Of a stretch of DNA of 64,000 bases, positions 35,018 through 46,397 are shown in pieces. Under the pieces are notes generated by a model. That model saw nothing but the letters and a program-made list of their open reading frames with translations, did no database searches and was not told the origin of the DNA. Position 1 is the first letter of the stretch, and every line of letters starts with the position of its first letter. Both the position numbers and the translations under genes were made by a program. This DNA comes from Phlebotomus papatasi (lineage: Eukaryota; Arthropoda; Insecta; Diptera; Psychodidae): NCBI RefSeq assembly GCF_024763615.1, contig NC_077222.1, positions 31,992,001 to 32,056,000 on the forward strand. The letters are read 5' to 3'.

Positions 35018-35778
35018 TAACACTTGGAAGGACCCTAGTGGCAGCCGCTGCCAATTTAGTTTTCAATTTAATTTTTTATAGTGAAGAATATATCATTTCG
35101 CCTGGCCGCCTGATTGAATGCGTGCAGAATTTATCTGGCTAATTTTTTGTTATAAAATTTTTAATAAAAATTAAATATTAATGTAAATATATTGCAAAAA
35201 CAAAAAACTGCACTCGGAAGGACCAAGTGGCAGATGCTGCCATATGCATTTTATATGGGAGTTTGACGTTCTGCAGATGTAATTTTCTTAATTGTTAGTG
35301 TATAAAAGCCTTAAAAGAACAAATTGAAAGTGTTTTTGTAAATAATTGAAAAGAATTATGGGAAATATTGAATTGGGAAATATGAATAATTATGGGAATA
35401 ATTCAATTTTTCTCTTATTTACCAAAGCTCAAAATTCATTTTATTAAAGCGAAGTTTATAGAAAATAGTTAATAGTATTAACTATTGTTCATAAAGTAGA
35501 ATTTTTGCTTTGAAAAATAAGAGAAAAATTGAAACATTCAAAGTCTGCCGCATTCAAAGGCAGACCACTTTCCCTTACTTCATTATTCTGATAAAGATGA
35601 AAACATAGAATGGTTAAAAATTTTTAGATAGAGTACCCGCAGATGAAATTTCTGATTCAGACACCAGAAAAGAACTGACTAAAACTCCAATGTTTAAATA
35701 TAAGTAAAAATATCAAAATATTTTGTAAAATTCGATAAATGGCAGCGACTGGCACTTGGTCCCTCCGTGACACTTTTA
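35018..35778. repeat. Possible inverted-repeat element with GGAAGGACC motifs
   Basis: CACTTGGAAGGACCCTAGTG then GCAGCCGCTGCCA (35,018), CTCGGAAGGACCAAGTGGCA (35,211) and an inverted GGCACTTGGTCCCTCCGTG (35,756) share one motif. The outer pair could be ends of a 760-bp element. The flanking target duplication is not clear. Confidence 0.4.
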
Positions 35779-37535
35779 GTTAGAGTTCTACGAAGTGTTA
35801 ATTCGGCAAAATCTGATGGAAAGGTTTCCTTTCACAGATTAAGTCTAGCCTCCTCCGGAGAAATGTAAACCGAGCTAAAACCTTTTAGAAACTTTTCCAC
35901 GTTCGATAAAGCAACAATCATCAATCCCTTAAACATCGTGAAATTAAAAAGTTTCATAAGGGTTCTTCCCGTATTTTTGCGTCCTTTTAGCTTAGTATAT
36001 CATGTGACTTTCAATAATTTAACTTAATATTAGTAAAAATAATACAGCACGAATTTAAATTTAGCAGATAACTGATAGGGAAGGTGATTTCAAGCGAATG
36101 GTAGAGTATATTAAATCGTTCCATAAAAAACATCCGTAAAAAAAGTTCTATCGAGTTTATCGATTAGAGCAGCTTCTTAGACCTATTTAAATTTTCAATA
36201 TATCATGTTAACATGAAGCTTTTACAAAAACCTGTTCAATAACTGCCCTAACTTACTTTCAGGACTAAAATTTTTAAAAATATTTTTTTTTATTTTTGCT
36301 CATGTGAAAGAGAGTGAGGAAATTTCAAAATTTAAAATTAGATTCAGTTCGAAATTAGCTCAATGTATCCTGGGGTGGAATGATAACGTTTCGACTTTGT
36401 AATTACGTTAAGCCGATATATAACTTCAGTTGCTCTAAATTTTATGAAAATAAGAAATCATAGGAAATTTTATTTTAATACGAATTGTTAAAATCAAATA
36501 AAGAACTTCAACGAAATATGTTAAGATCTTAATTATTTTAATGAACATAGGGCCCGTACTTGTACTAAATCGGTTAAGTTGATCATAAAAGTTGGATAAT
36601 ATTTGTTCCTATATAAAGTAGAATAAAGGGTCCGTTCAACTGTTGTTGGATATCGAATAATTAACAAATGATTGAATTAGACTAGAAATTAGAAAGTTTT
36701 AGTTAAGTTTATCAATTAAATGAGAACCGATTTTACAATTATTACCGATTTTACATTTAAAATTCATCTTTATTATATTTTTTTTTCCCAAAAAAGGTCT
36801 ATGTGAATAGAAACAAAGATTTTAGCCAAATTTCTTTAAAGAGGCAGGAAAAACGAAAAAAATACAAACTATACCTTTGCAAAACGAATCCAATCACCTT
36901 AATTCAATTAAAAAAAATGCAAGGCGCAATAATATTTTCGAATTAGAAGTTCTTATTCTATTGATTGCGATGTTATTAATTTCTAAATAATCTTTTAAGC
37001 GTCTCTAAAGTCTAGCTATAAATAAAATTGACTTATACTCGCAAATTATTAAATTGAGGAATCTCATAAATTCCAGAAAAAATTGAGACAAATATTTGAT
37101 TTGATTTGTTAGAACAGCTAAAGATTTAAATCTGAAAATCAAGTTTACGTAAGAATTTTAAATAAATTACACGACAACCACATATTATATTTTCACGGAT
37201 ATTCAGAGGGCAGAATTTCTAACAATAATATATCGTAAAATCTTACCTTATTTATTATCATGCAGCAGAAATGACTAAAGTTCAGATACCAAAATACCTC
37301 CTGAAAATTCCACCGAGGATTTACGATGTGAGGGCAAAAAGTCATCATGTGGGAAGTTACAAATATAGCAATTATTTAATATTGTTGTGTTTTACAAAAA
37401 AAACAATAAAGAAAAATAATAAAGAGTGAATTAATTGTAAATTCTGGAAGAAACACCGTTAACGTACAGTTGGACACGAATCTCTATGTGGCTGTTGGAG
37501 ATTTTGGGACTTTTCTGGCGAATCGGCTGAGTGAG
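35779..37535. other. AT-rich intergenic stretch, no gene recognised
   Basis: This region lies 3' of the methylthioribose-1-phosphate isomerase gene. A TTTATT on the plus strand at about 37,248 would give AATAAA on the minus strand, but it is 290 bp downstream of the stop. No coding sequence seen. Confidence 0.4.
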
Positions 37536-38041
37536 TTAGGAATCGCTGGATGGCTGTGTGTGCTTGAGAACCTGCTCCTGGAGTTCATTGGGCGTGAACA
37601 CGCCCTTCTCCGTGATTATGCCAGAGATAAGAGCGGCTGGGGTGACGTCAAAAGCTGGATTCCAGCACGTGATCCCAGGAGCGGCAATTCGATGTTCGCC
37701 AACGTGCGTCATTTCGCGATCTGGCCGCTCCTCGATGATGATGTGGTCGCCGCACGAGATCTTGAGGTCGATGGACGTGAGCGGGGCTGCGATGTAGAAT
37801 GGTACACCGTGATGTTTGGCCACGACAGCAATCTGGTACGTGCCAATCTTGTTGGCAGTATCACCATTCGCAGCCACTCGATCGGCGCCCACGACAACTG
37901 CGCCGATATTGCGACAGCGGAAGAGTGCAGCCACCATACTGTCCAGGATCAAGGTGGCCGGAAGCTTATCGTGGACCAATTCGAAGGCTGTGAGTCGGGC
38001 ACCTTGATTATATGGACGTGTCTCAGTGCAATAAACGTGTT
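37536..38041 (-). CDS. Methylthioribose-1-phosphate isomerase, last exon (5)
   Basis: The gene (minus strand, five exons, 54,811 to 37,536) encodes about 360 residues, close to the 369 of human MRI1. The enzyme converts 5-methylthioribose-1-phosphate to the ribulose form in cytosolic methionine salvage, and belongs to the eIF2B-alpha-like fold. This exon gives the C-terminal 167 residues. HVYCTETRPYNQGARLTAFE is the conserved substrate-loop region, and VVVGADRVAANGDTANKIGT carries the catalytic Asp of GADRV. PFYIAAPLTSID, IIIEERP and WNPAFDVTP are family signatures. The acceptor is GTATTTCAG and the frame joins exon 4 as Glu. The stop follows HTQPSSDS. A plus-strand frame over the same interval is an antisense shadow. 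No expression data can be read here. Confidence 0.95.
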
Positions 38042-38994
38042 CTGAAATACAAGAAAAATATCAGTAGAAAAGATTCCTCAAAAATATCAATTAAATTCAC
38101 AATGAAATTTAAACATTCATTTTTTCATACTGCATAGAGGCACTGAAACCTAAAGGCAAGTTTTTCCTAAAGAGAATTAACTTATCAGCCTGATATATTT
38201 TGAAATTGCGCAATAAAAGCTATTTACAAATACATATTCATAATATTCATCAAAATAAAACAAGAACTTCGAGCAAATTTCTTTAAGTGGCGGTGCAATA
38301 TCTGCAAATTTTTTACAAGGAAAAGTGAGAAATGGCTTCACTTTTTATTATACTCCCTCCGTCCCAAAAAAAGTCGTACGTTTGGGGAAAAATTAGGGAT
38401 TAAGGAATTGTTTTACGGAATGTTTTTGTTAATAGTAAATATCTTACGTATGAACTATTCTCCATCTTCAAGTAGTAATATTGAGGTCCACCTACCACGG
38501 TAAGATAAGGAACTGGTGTCTTGAAGATTTATTTTTTTTTCACTTTTTTTTCGAAGAGCTCCGGTCGATATGTAACTTTTGAAAATTCTACTGCAATTAA
38601 CATATTTAACTAGAATTTCATTTAAAAATTCTAAAGTGTACCAAAATACTAAAGTGTAAAATTCTAAGTGTACCAAAGAAGGGATTTATAGTTCTTTTCG
38701 TTATGCCATAACAATGGGTCTAAATTTACAAAAAGGGCAATAAAACCAATCTTGCTCTTTTTTTTCCACGTTCTGTGATACACACAGAAAAATATGTACA
38801 CAAAAATTTCTGTACATAAAAACAATAACTTTTTATGCACATATTTGCTACACCAAGAGATCACGAAAAAGTGTACACAATGATTTGTTCACCGAAAGGA
38901 GCTAAGATCGTGTACATTTTGTTACTCTGGCACTTTTTCTCTCTCAGCGGGAGAGAAAAGAGAGAGAAATAGTAACTCACTTGGCACTAAGTAC

Positions 38995-39360
38995 GGAGAG
39001 TTTTGCGCAATATTCTCAATATCTGACAGTTTTCGGGAATCATGGCGGGTGTTACGCGTGCTGTGTCAAATAAAATGGTGAGGACACGTGGGTAAGCGTA
39101 GATTTCTGTGAGAAAAAGTGTTTTTTGAGTTGGAAAAGCAAGTAAATTTTCCGTATATCAGTGAAATTCTTCAGAAAAATGGTTTATGGTGTCTTTTTTG
39201 TCTACAGCATGAGAATAACTCTGAAAACCTGGGGATATTTTATGAAAACAGCATGAAACTGACGCCGGCAACCTCCCAGAATTTGGAAATTTTACATCCC
39301 TTGCTCCACAAAGTTGCAGTGAATTGGAGGTCACCGTGGAGGAGGCTCCTCCAGATCTGG
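38995..39360 (+). pseudogene. Possible captured host gene start, two short exons
   Basis: ATG at 39,042 opens MAGVTRAVSNKMVRTRG, ending at a good donor (CGTGG/GTAAGC, about 39,091). About 165 nt later an acceptor (ATGAAAACAG, about 39,254) precedes an open stretch HETDAGNLPEFGNFTSLAPQ then SCSELEVTVEEAPPDL, ending at donor CTG/GTAAAA (39,360). An earlier acceptor (TTTGTCTACAG, 39,211) gives another frame. The composition differs from the AT-rich element around it. I do not recognise the protein and cannot show that it is expressed. Confidence 0.35.
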
Positions 39361-40927
39361 TAAAATCATCAGAACTTTTTTACGAGCTCATTTGTAATCA
39401 TTTGGTAATCCGCCACATTTTCTAATTTTCTTTGTTTCTTTCAATAAGATTTTATTTGCCAACTTCCTACTTTTCAATGCTCTAAATTTAAAATTTGCCC
39501 TATTTGAAGTTTTCAATTCAGATTAGGTTATAATGGGGGCTGTACCTTAAAAGACAACAGAACTGAAGCCCCCATTTAAGCTTCATTCTGTCTAAATTTT
39601 CAATTAATGCATTAATTAGGCATGTGAAAATTTCAAGAAAAAATTGAAACTTTTCAAATATTTAATTGAATAATTATTTCACTTGAAAAGAAAACGAAAT
39701 TCTATTCTGCAAAATTTATTGTATAATATGTTTAAAATTTTAAAATTAAATAAATTTTGTCATTACTAAAATAATTTTCTATCCCAATTATTCTTCCATT
39801 TAATATTACTAATAAACTGAATGAGAATTAAGTTATTCTAAATAATTTTTTCAGAATGGTCTCCAAAAACATATGAGTTTTTGAGTAACGCTTCTACGTT
39901 CAACTGGAAGTGCCCATGGAATTAAGCGACCATTTTGTTTAAAAATATCCGAAGGAAACTTCCGTGCCACTTTTCACAAAAATAATTAGTGTTTTTTAAG
40001 CATGATTATACTTCTTTTACTTACTGTGAGATATAATGAGACTGAAAACTGTGAATTTGAATTGCAAAGCTTTAAAGCATACTTTCTATAACTTTTTAAC
40101 ATATTAAAAAAAATTATTTAATTATTAAAGTAAATTATTAAACATTTTGAGGTACACATTAAAACTATATTTTTTTAAAATTTTCAATCAGAAATTTTAA
40201 AAATTCAGCCTCTGGAACGTGATTTTCTAAGACCTTTTTGGAAAAAAACATGCTTTTCTATGGACAAGATTTCTTCGAATTGGTTCATCTGAAATCCAGG
40301 AACCAAATATTTCCTGATCAAATAGACATAAAAATCTTCATTCAAGGACTACTTCAACTCATCAGCTAACAAGCACTATATGGTTTTTGGACTTCAGATG
40401 AATCAATTACAAGAAATCTTGTCCACCGAAAACTTTTTTCTTTCAAAGGAAAAGAAAATCCAAAAAAAAATCAGGTAACAATGGCTAAATTTTAAATTTT
40501 TTAAATGAAAATTTTAGAAGATATTGTTAAAATCTTGTGCTTCTATAAGCTTAAGAACTTTAATTAAATATATTTTTTAATATGCTGGAAAAATTTTGGA
40601 GAAAATATTTTGTTTTTTTTAAGTCTTCCTGACCCACGTAACCCCTTAAGATAAAAATAAAAAAAGAAATTACTGTAAACACTGTAAAAGATGTTGACAA
40701 AATTGAACATAAGAAATATTTCTCACTTTGCGTAGCTCACTCTTCTTATTGTATAGTTTCCAAAAAAAATATAATGTGTATGCAGATAAATTCTTATATT
40801 TCAGTTTTATTAAAATAAAATATATTTAAAAATTATTAAAATGTTTCTCCTTGGGATAAGGCATACGACGGAGGCTATAATTTACGAATCAGAGTTCTCA
40901 TTAAAAAATACTGTTAGTGTACATAAA

Positions 40928-41276
40928 GAAAAACATATTTTGTAAAATTGTTCATAAATATTTGTGAATTACTATTGGGGACTTACGAAATGTTCGTAAA
41001 TCGTATAACTCACTAAAATGTTCGTAAAGGATTATATTTTTTCGCAAACACTGTCCGTAACAAGATCACCTAAAGAGGATTTTTTGTTCCTTTGGTGATA
41101 TTTGTTCGTGAAAGAACAAAAAATCCTCGTTAGGTGATCTTGTTACGGACAGTGTTTGCAAAAAAATACATTCCTTTACGAACATTTTAGTGAGTTATAC
41201 GATTTACGAACATTTCGTAAGTCCCCAATAGTAATTCACAAATATTTATGAACAATTTTACAAAATATTTTTTTCT
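40928..41276. repeat. Near-perfect long palindrome, 160-nt arms
   Basis: The arms run 40,928-41,089 and 41,114-41,276 with a loop of about 24 nt. Left GTAAAATTGTTCATAAATAT ... CTGTCCGTAACAAGATCACC pairs with right GGTGATCTTGTTACGGACAG ... ATATTTATGAACAATTTTAC with few mismatches. High arm identity suggests recent formation or ongoing correction. Confidence 0.9.
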
Positions 41277-42201
41277 AAAATTTCCTCAAAATGTTAACCA
41301 TGGTTAAAAAAAAATAAAACAAGAAATACACAAAATGTTAACAAATGTTAAAAATTTTTGTACCAAATGTTAAAAAAAATTTACCAAATGTTAAAAATTT
41401 GTGTACCAACAGTTAAAAAATTGTGTACCAAACACTTGCTTAAAATTTTACCAAACACTTTTTCAAATCTGGACAGCCCTCGGTGTAACAATTTTGTGTA
41501 CAAATTTTTCTGTGTGTATAGGTGCTGAATGGTTGGAGATAAAGATTTGGTGTCTTTGGACGACCCCCACCCCCTGTAGGTCAACTTTTGGATTTTCAAC
41601 ATGTCCCCAGTTTCTCCCCGCCCCTCCTCTTCCTCAGAAAAAAATCGCACTATGTGTTTTTGAGCAATCTCAATAAACAATATGGTTTTTGGAGGGGCAG
41701 GGAGGGGGGGTAAATGAGAGGTAGGGTAATGATCCTAAGGTCGACTTACTAGGGCGCCGCCGAAGGTGCCAAGCTTCTATATTCAACCTTTTGGTACTTA
41801 AATTTTACTAAAAATATTCAAAAGAAAGATGTTTTTAAGACATTGTTTTCTTATCTTACAATCGTAGGTGGACCTCCATATTACCCATTGAAGATGGAGG
41901 ATAGTATGTATACAAGATATTTCCAATAGACAGCATTTCTACTTTACACCGTCTCTTCCTAGCGATATTCTTCCAAACGTACGACTTTTTTTGGGACAAG
42001 AATTTTTCTCAAACGTACGACTTTTTTTGGGACGGAGGGAGTACTTAATAGGCCCCTGATTTAAACGCTTTTTACTAGCGAGGGAGGAGTTTAATAGGAG
42101 ATTAAACGGTAAAAGAAAACGACTTGAAGTTTTCGGAGGATGTCCCTATTACTGAAAATGTTAGCAAAACTTTTATATTTTCAGTTCGTATTCTAGTTTA
42201 A

Positions 42202-43203
42202 TCCTTTAAGGACAGTTAGGTCACCTGTGACCTACAGAGAAAATAATTTTTCGTAACTACCTAAAGTTATTTCTTTCTAATATTTGTACGTAATCACAAA
42301 GTAGAAAATTGTGAAAATCAAAGATATTTTTTGCAAATCTCCAGCTATTTGCTGTATAGTAAATATTTCAGTTCGAAAGTGACTAATTTTCAAAGTACAG
42401 CAACGATGGATGATTTTTAATATTTTTTTATATATCCAATTTTTTTAAGCAAAACTCTTTTGGGAATAGGAAGTTACCTATACTCATACATAATATTTTC
42501 ATTTAAGTGAAATTTATCAACGATTGGCATTGTCAAAAAAATTACTTTAATTTTTGGGCTACTTTTGACTCTATCGTCCATAGAGTTAAAAAATACATCG
42601 AATCAGACTCTGTTGGATTTTCCTGGGTAAAATGTAATAATATATTTTATTAATTTAATTTTTATTACTGATTTTCGATCAGTAAAACACGTTTCATCCT
42701 TAACCCTTTAACGACGAGACACTTCTTACGGACTAAAAATCAACAATAAAAAATAAACTGAGAAACATAATCAATGATAAGTCTTACGTCTAACCTTGGA
42801 AAGTCTAACAGAGTCTGATTTGGTGTATTTTGTGCATCTATGAATAGCCCAAAAATTTAAGTAATTTTTCTGACAATACCGATGAATAATATTTCTCGCT
42901 TTAATGAAAAATATTACGTATGAGTATTGTAGTTTTTATTGCCAAAAGGGTTTTGCATAAAAAAAATTAAAAGTATAAAATATAAATAAAATAAATTATG
43001 AATTTGAGAATTTAAAAATTCGCCATTTTTGAGCATAAATATTTACTACATAGCAAATAGTTAGAGACTTGCAAAAAATATTCTAGATTTCTTCAACCTT
43101 CTACTGTACAATTATGTACAGACATAAGAAAAAAACAACTTTAGGTAGTCAGGAAAAATTATTTTCTTTATGGGACACCGGTGTTCCAATCGTCCTTAAA
43201 GGG
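42202..43203. mobile_element. piggyBac-like foldback, TTAA-flanked
   Basis: Left end TTAA-TCCTTTAAGGACAG and right end CGTCCTTAAAGGG-TTAA are inverted. TTAA at both edges plus a CCC-type start is the piggyBac signature. The arms pair for several hundred bases (AGAAAATAATTTTTC, GCTATTTGCTGTATAGTAAA, CAGACTCTGTTGGA). A second terminus, TTAACCCTTTAACGACGAG, at 42,700 suggests either an internal duplication or two abutting copies. No transposase. Confidence 0.7.
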
Positions 43204-44251
43204 TTAAATGGTTAAAAATGCCTCAAACGATTTACTTTTTATTTCCGGATACTAGTTTGAAATTTTACCAGCAAATATTCTATTTTCAGAATCTTAAATT
43301 TGCAATTAATAGTTGTGCATGATGTGCTTCCATACCAATTCCATCAGAAAAATAAAATTGAATACATTTAAAACGGTCTTTCTCTAGTATTTAAATTTAG
43401 AAATTAATGTTCTTATCGTTCTTATCCCTTTAGAAAAATTTAAAAAACATCAGGAAGAAACACTTTTCTGATTTCTTAGAGCAAAACCATAGTCCAAAGA
43501 CAATGGCAAAACATAACTTTACAAGGCCATGGGAATTTTTTTGGGACACCGTTGTTTGCTTTGACAAAACTGTTTTTACTACTCGAACTCAAAGAGAGAG
43601 CACTTATATGTATAATCGACTTTTTTAAATTTGTCAGCATCATAGAGCTTAAATGGAAAGAGATATCAACTTACAGTTTTCGGAGACCCCCAATAAAAAA
43701 ACGATACCTCTAGACGTTTCTTTTCTTTTGTCCGCCTCACCCCTCTCCATCACCACTAAAACCATGTTTTTTTGGGGGTTTTCTCGAAAACGGCACCTAC
43801 GATTTCTTTAATTTTTGGATATGTTTTGGAGGAAATCTAGGCGACCATTACGTCCAAACATACCTATAATCTAAAAACATCGTCATCTTGAATTTTTGAA
43901 AGTCAAAATTTAACTAAGAAATCGTAAGAATTTTACGAACTTTAGTTCAATTTTAATTTAATGTTAATGATCTTGAAAACATTAATCAACAACTTGAATA
44001 TCCGAGAATGACTTATCTTTCTCATGTTTACATTTTTTGTTTGTCTGTGCTTATGTCTCATGCTAGAACATTCTAAAACGATCATTTCTGTACCGATTCT
44101 TGGTTAGCTGAGATTCTTTACAATCTCAGCTTTTGTAGTCACAGGTGAAATCCGACCTCATCAGAAATTTTGGATTTTGCCCAAATTTTGGATTTACACG
44201 TTTTGAAACTCATAGATCACGAATATCATATGCGCCAAAAATCGATTTTCG

Positions 44252-44290
44252 TGGACGTCCCGTCCGTCCGTCCGTCCGTTCGTCCGTCGT
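44252..44290 (+). repeat. CGTC/CGTCCGT microsatellite
   Basis: GTCCCGTCCGTCCGTCCGTC and following units, about nine tetranucleotide repeats with one interruption (TTCGTCC). Confidence 0.85.
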
Positions 44291-45573
44291 ATAACCACTT
44301 CTGGAGAGAGAACGGAAAGAGATATCGACAAGCGGTTTTTGACAAAGGTTAAATGTCGATGTATATTATAGAAGTTGATGATATCAGACCCACCCCCCCA
44401 CCCCCCCCCCTTCCGCCATTTTGGAACACACCCAAAATTTGTTTTCTCAATAACTCAGCCCCTATGGCATGGATCAATCTCAAATTTTAGTATGTTATAG
44501 CTGGACCTAAGAGCTTTCGATCGATACCAAATTTAAGGTCCCCCGACCCCCCTGACCCGAGCTATAAGGGGTCAAAAATTAAATTTTTGAATGGTCATAT
44601 CTCCGCTTCTAATTAATAGATTTTGAAAAAATTTGGTGTTTTAGAAAGTTCTCGTCGAGTACTATAACCCTTTTAACACTCCAATTTCATCCGATTTAAT
44701 ATAAGGTTCGATTAATCGAAAAATCGATTTTCGATTAATCGGTCTCGAATATTTCGAAAACTAGTCGATGCTTTTTCTTTAAATTTTAATATGTTGTAGC
44801 TGAGGTCAAGACCTTTCCATCGGAGTGGAATTATTACAGAATCTGTACCTCAAATCAAATGATATTCATCATGTTCGATCTTAGTCATAGAAGTTAAAAT
44901 CTGACAAGAAATATATAATATTAGACTAAAGGAAAGTGTAAGCCTTGTTGAAAATGATCTTTTCGTAATAATTGGTAATAATAAAATTTTACGTTTCTGA
45001 ATACTCTGCAATTCCACTTAATAAGAGTAGACGTATTGACAAAAATAAATTAAATAATTGAGAATAATAAAGCAACAAATAGAAGTAGGGAAATTTTGAA
45101 TTTTGGCACGAAAGTTTTCATGAAATATTGAGACATTAACTGACGACGAACTAATGCCTGACAATAATTGAAGGCAAAATTATAAATTGACTCATTTGTG
45201 CATAAGAGCTCAATACGATTAAATTTTTTTGTAAGTATCACCCACATTGCCCATCAACAAGATGTCATTTCGAGAAATTCTTTGGTATGAGATCCCCACC
45301 TGTTGATGACATCGAGAGAGCTACCGAAGTTCGCAGATCGTGTGCCAAAATTGCTAATTTAATCATAAAACCATGTGCAATCCTCCTGTCACTCTCACAT
45401 CTTGTCTCCTATATCTCATTTTCTAATGCATTTTCTCAATACACAACAATCATATTCCCATACTAAAGTCACTTTATGCCACTTGAATCAGCAATTGTAC
45501 TATCAACTTAGGTTTTTGTGAAACAGATAGAATAATTGAGGATTTAAGTTTCTTAATAACAGACAAATCTTAC

Positions 45574-45626
45574 CTAATCGCTTCAGTTCATGCAATTTTC
45601 TCACAACTCCCAGTGCTGTTCCATAC
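45574..45626 (-). CDS. Methylthioribose-1-phosphate isomerase, exon 4
   Basis: A 53-nt exon with acceptor CTTTAG and donor G/GTAAGATT. It reads (G)YGTALGVVRKLHELKRL, matching the conserved stretch after the THCNTGSLATAG motif in the family. It starts by completing Gly with exon 3 and leaves one G that becomes Glu with exon 5. Confidence 0.93.
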
Positions 45627-45741
45627 CTAAAGGCCAGGGCCATACAAAAAGAAAAGAAGAAAATTAGAAAATTTATATGATGACAAATGCAATAGATTGT
45701 GAATTTTTAATTGACATTAATTATTGTAAATCGCTCATTAC

Positions 45742-45897
45742 CCGGCAGTCGCTAATGACCCCGTGTTGCAGTGCGTTAAAACACGGATTGGTCCATCGCC
45801 AGAGACATTAGATAAAATTGCAGTTGCACCATGAGTGCCAATCGCCATGTTATCTGAAATATCTTTCTGAAGCATCGCCTCTGTGGCCGCCAAAAAC
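45742..45897 (-). CDS. Methylthioribose-1-phosphate isomerase, exon 3
   Basis: A 156-nt exon with acceptor ATTTTAG and donor GG/GTAATG. It reads FLAATEAMLQKDISDNMAIG then a diverged spacer and IRVLTHCNTGSLATA. The Cys of THCNTG is the conserved active-site cysteine of the family. The 115-nt and 80-nt introns on either side are of typical short insect size. Confidence 0.95.
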
Positions 45898-45977
45898 CTA
45901 AAATTAATGACAAATCGACATTTTCAGTCCTTCTTCATTTTCTCCCCAATAATTCTCTCACTATGCGGTCATTTTAC

Positions 45978-46214
45978 CTCTGTTTCATCTCCGATGCAGA
46001 CACTGAGTCATCTTTGGCCAAATCATTGGCTAAGGCGATCATCTCTTCTGCAGCACCCTTCATATTAACAGCCGTTGGTCTACTGGACACCAGATAATTG
46101 AGTTTTCCCTCAATCTCCTGGCGCAGTGTCTTCTTACTCTCATACTCCTCAGGATAGATTTCCACAGCCAAAGAAAGGCACCCAACAATGGCAATTGCCG
46201 GGGCTCCGCGAACC
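45978..46214 (-). CDS. Methylthioribose-1-phosphate isomerase, exon 2 (frameshifted)
   Basis: Acceptor TTCTAG, donor AG/GTAAAA. The protein is clear: AIAIVGCLSLAVEIYPEEYE, then KLNYLVSSRPTAVNM (the family's TARPTAVN) and SASEMKQ. The exon should start VRGAPA in phase 0 from exon 1, and GTTCGCGGAGCC does read VRGA. However, the following run has five C where four would keep the frame, so the exon is 237 nt instead of 236. An alternative acceptor (GCGGAG, about 46,205) restores phase but removes V-R-G-A, part of the substrate-binding loop. Sequencing/assembly error, polymorphism or a true lesion are all possible. Confidence 0.9.
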
Positions 46215-46397
46215 TAGAAATGGTAGGAACGCAAGAGCTCAGTCAGCTTAGTCATCGAAAAAAATAAACAATCAAGAATATTCGTAACATAAACATTATA
46301 AACTGTTTAACATTAAGAGAATATATTCAAAATCGATAAAAGTATATGTACCGCAAGCATAACATAGTATAGTTGAGATGACTAAAAGAGTTCTTTA

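Larger units (their letters stand above)
38781..41516. mobile_element. Nested TIR element, CACACAGAAAAAT ends, 2.7 kb
   Basis: Left CACACAGAAAAATATGTACA and the complement of the right end, CACACAGAAAAATTTGTACA, continuing CAAAA in both, with TA flanks. It carries a GC-richer possible captured gene start (38,995-39,360), a 180-bp hairpin at 40,255-40,435 (GGACAAGATTTCTT / AAGAAATCTTGTCC) and a longer palindrome at 40,928-41,276. Near the right end TACCAAATGTTAAAAA-type units repeat about five times. No transposase recognised. Confidence 0.75.
38353..42041. mobile_element. Stowaway-like TIR element, host of nested insertions
   Basis: Left CTCCCTCCGTCCCAAAAAAA continuing GTCGTACGTTTG, and right CGTACGACTTTTTTTGGGAC continuing GGAGGGAG, flanked by TA on both sides. 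The arms pair much further in (GAGGTCCACCTAC with GTAGGTGGACCTC; GTAAGATAAG with CTTATCTTAC). The right TIR is duplicated (41,973 and 42,010). The terminus is almost the consensus of plant Stowaway MITEs. A different element occupies 38,781-41,516. No transposase of its own is seen. Confidence 0.8.
38042..45573 (-). other. Isomerase intron 4, 7.5 kb, with nested transposons
   Basis: It is bounded by GGTAAGATT and TTTCAG. It contains the three-layer insertion at 38,353-42,041, the piggyBac-like foldback at 42,202-43,203, a CGTCC microsatellite at 44,252-44,290 and AT-rich sequence. No other gene recognised. Confidence 0.8.

Noticed and set aside
37470..38045. 191-residue plus-strand reading frame
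   Set aside because: It is antisense to the last isomerase exon, whose minus-strand translation is strongly conserved; the plus frame has no motif.
40900..41520. Repeated TACCAAATGTTAAAAA units as a CRISPR-like array
   Set aside because: Units are short, adjacent and degenerate with no unique spacers, and lie in a eukaryotic transposon end.
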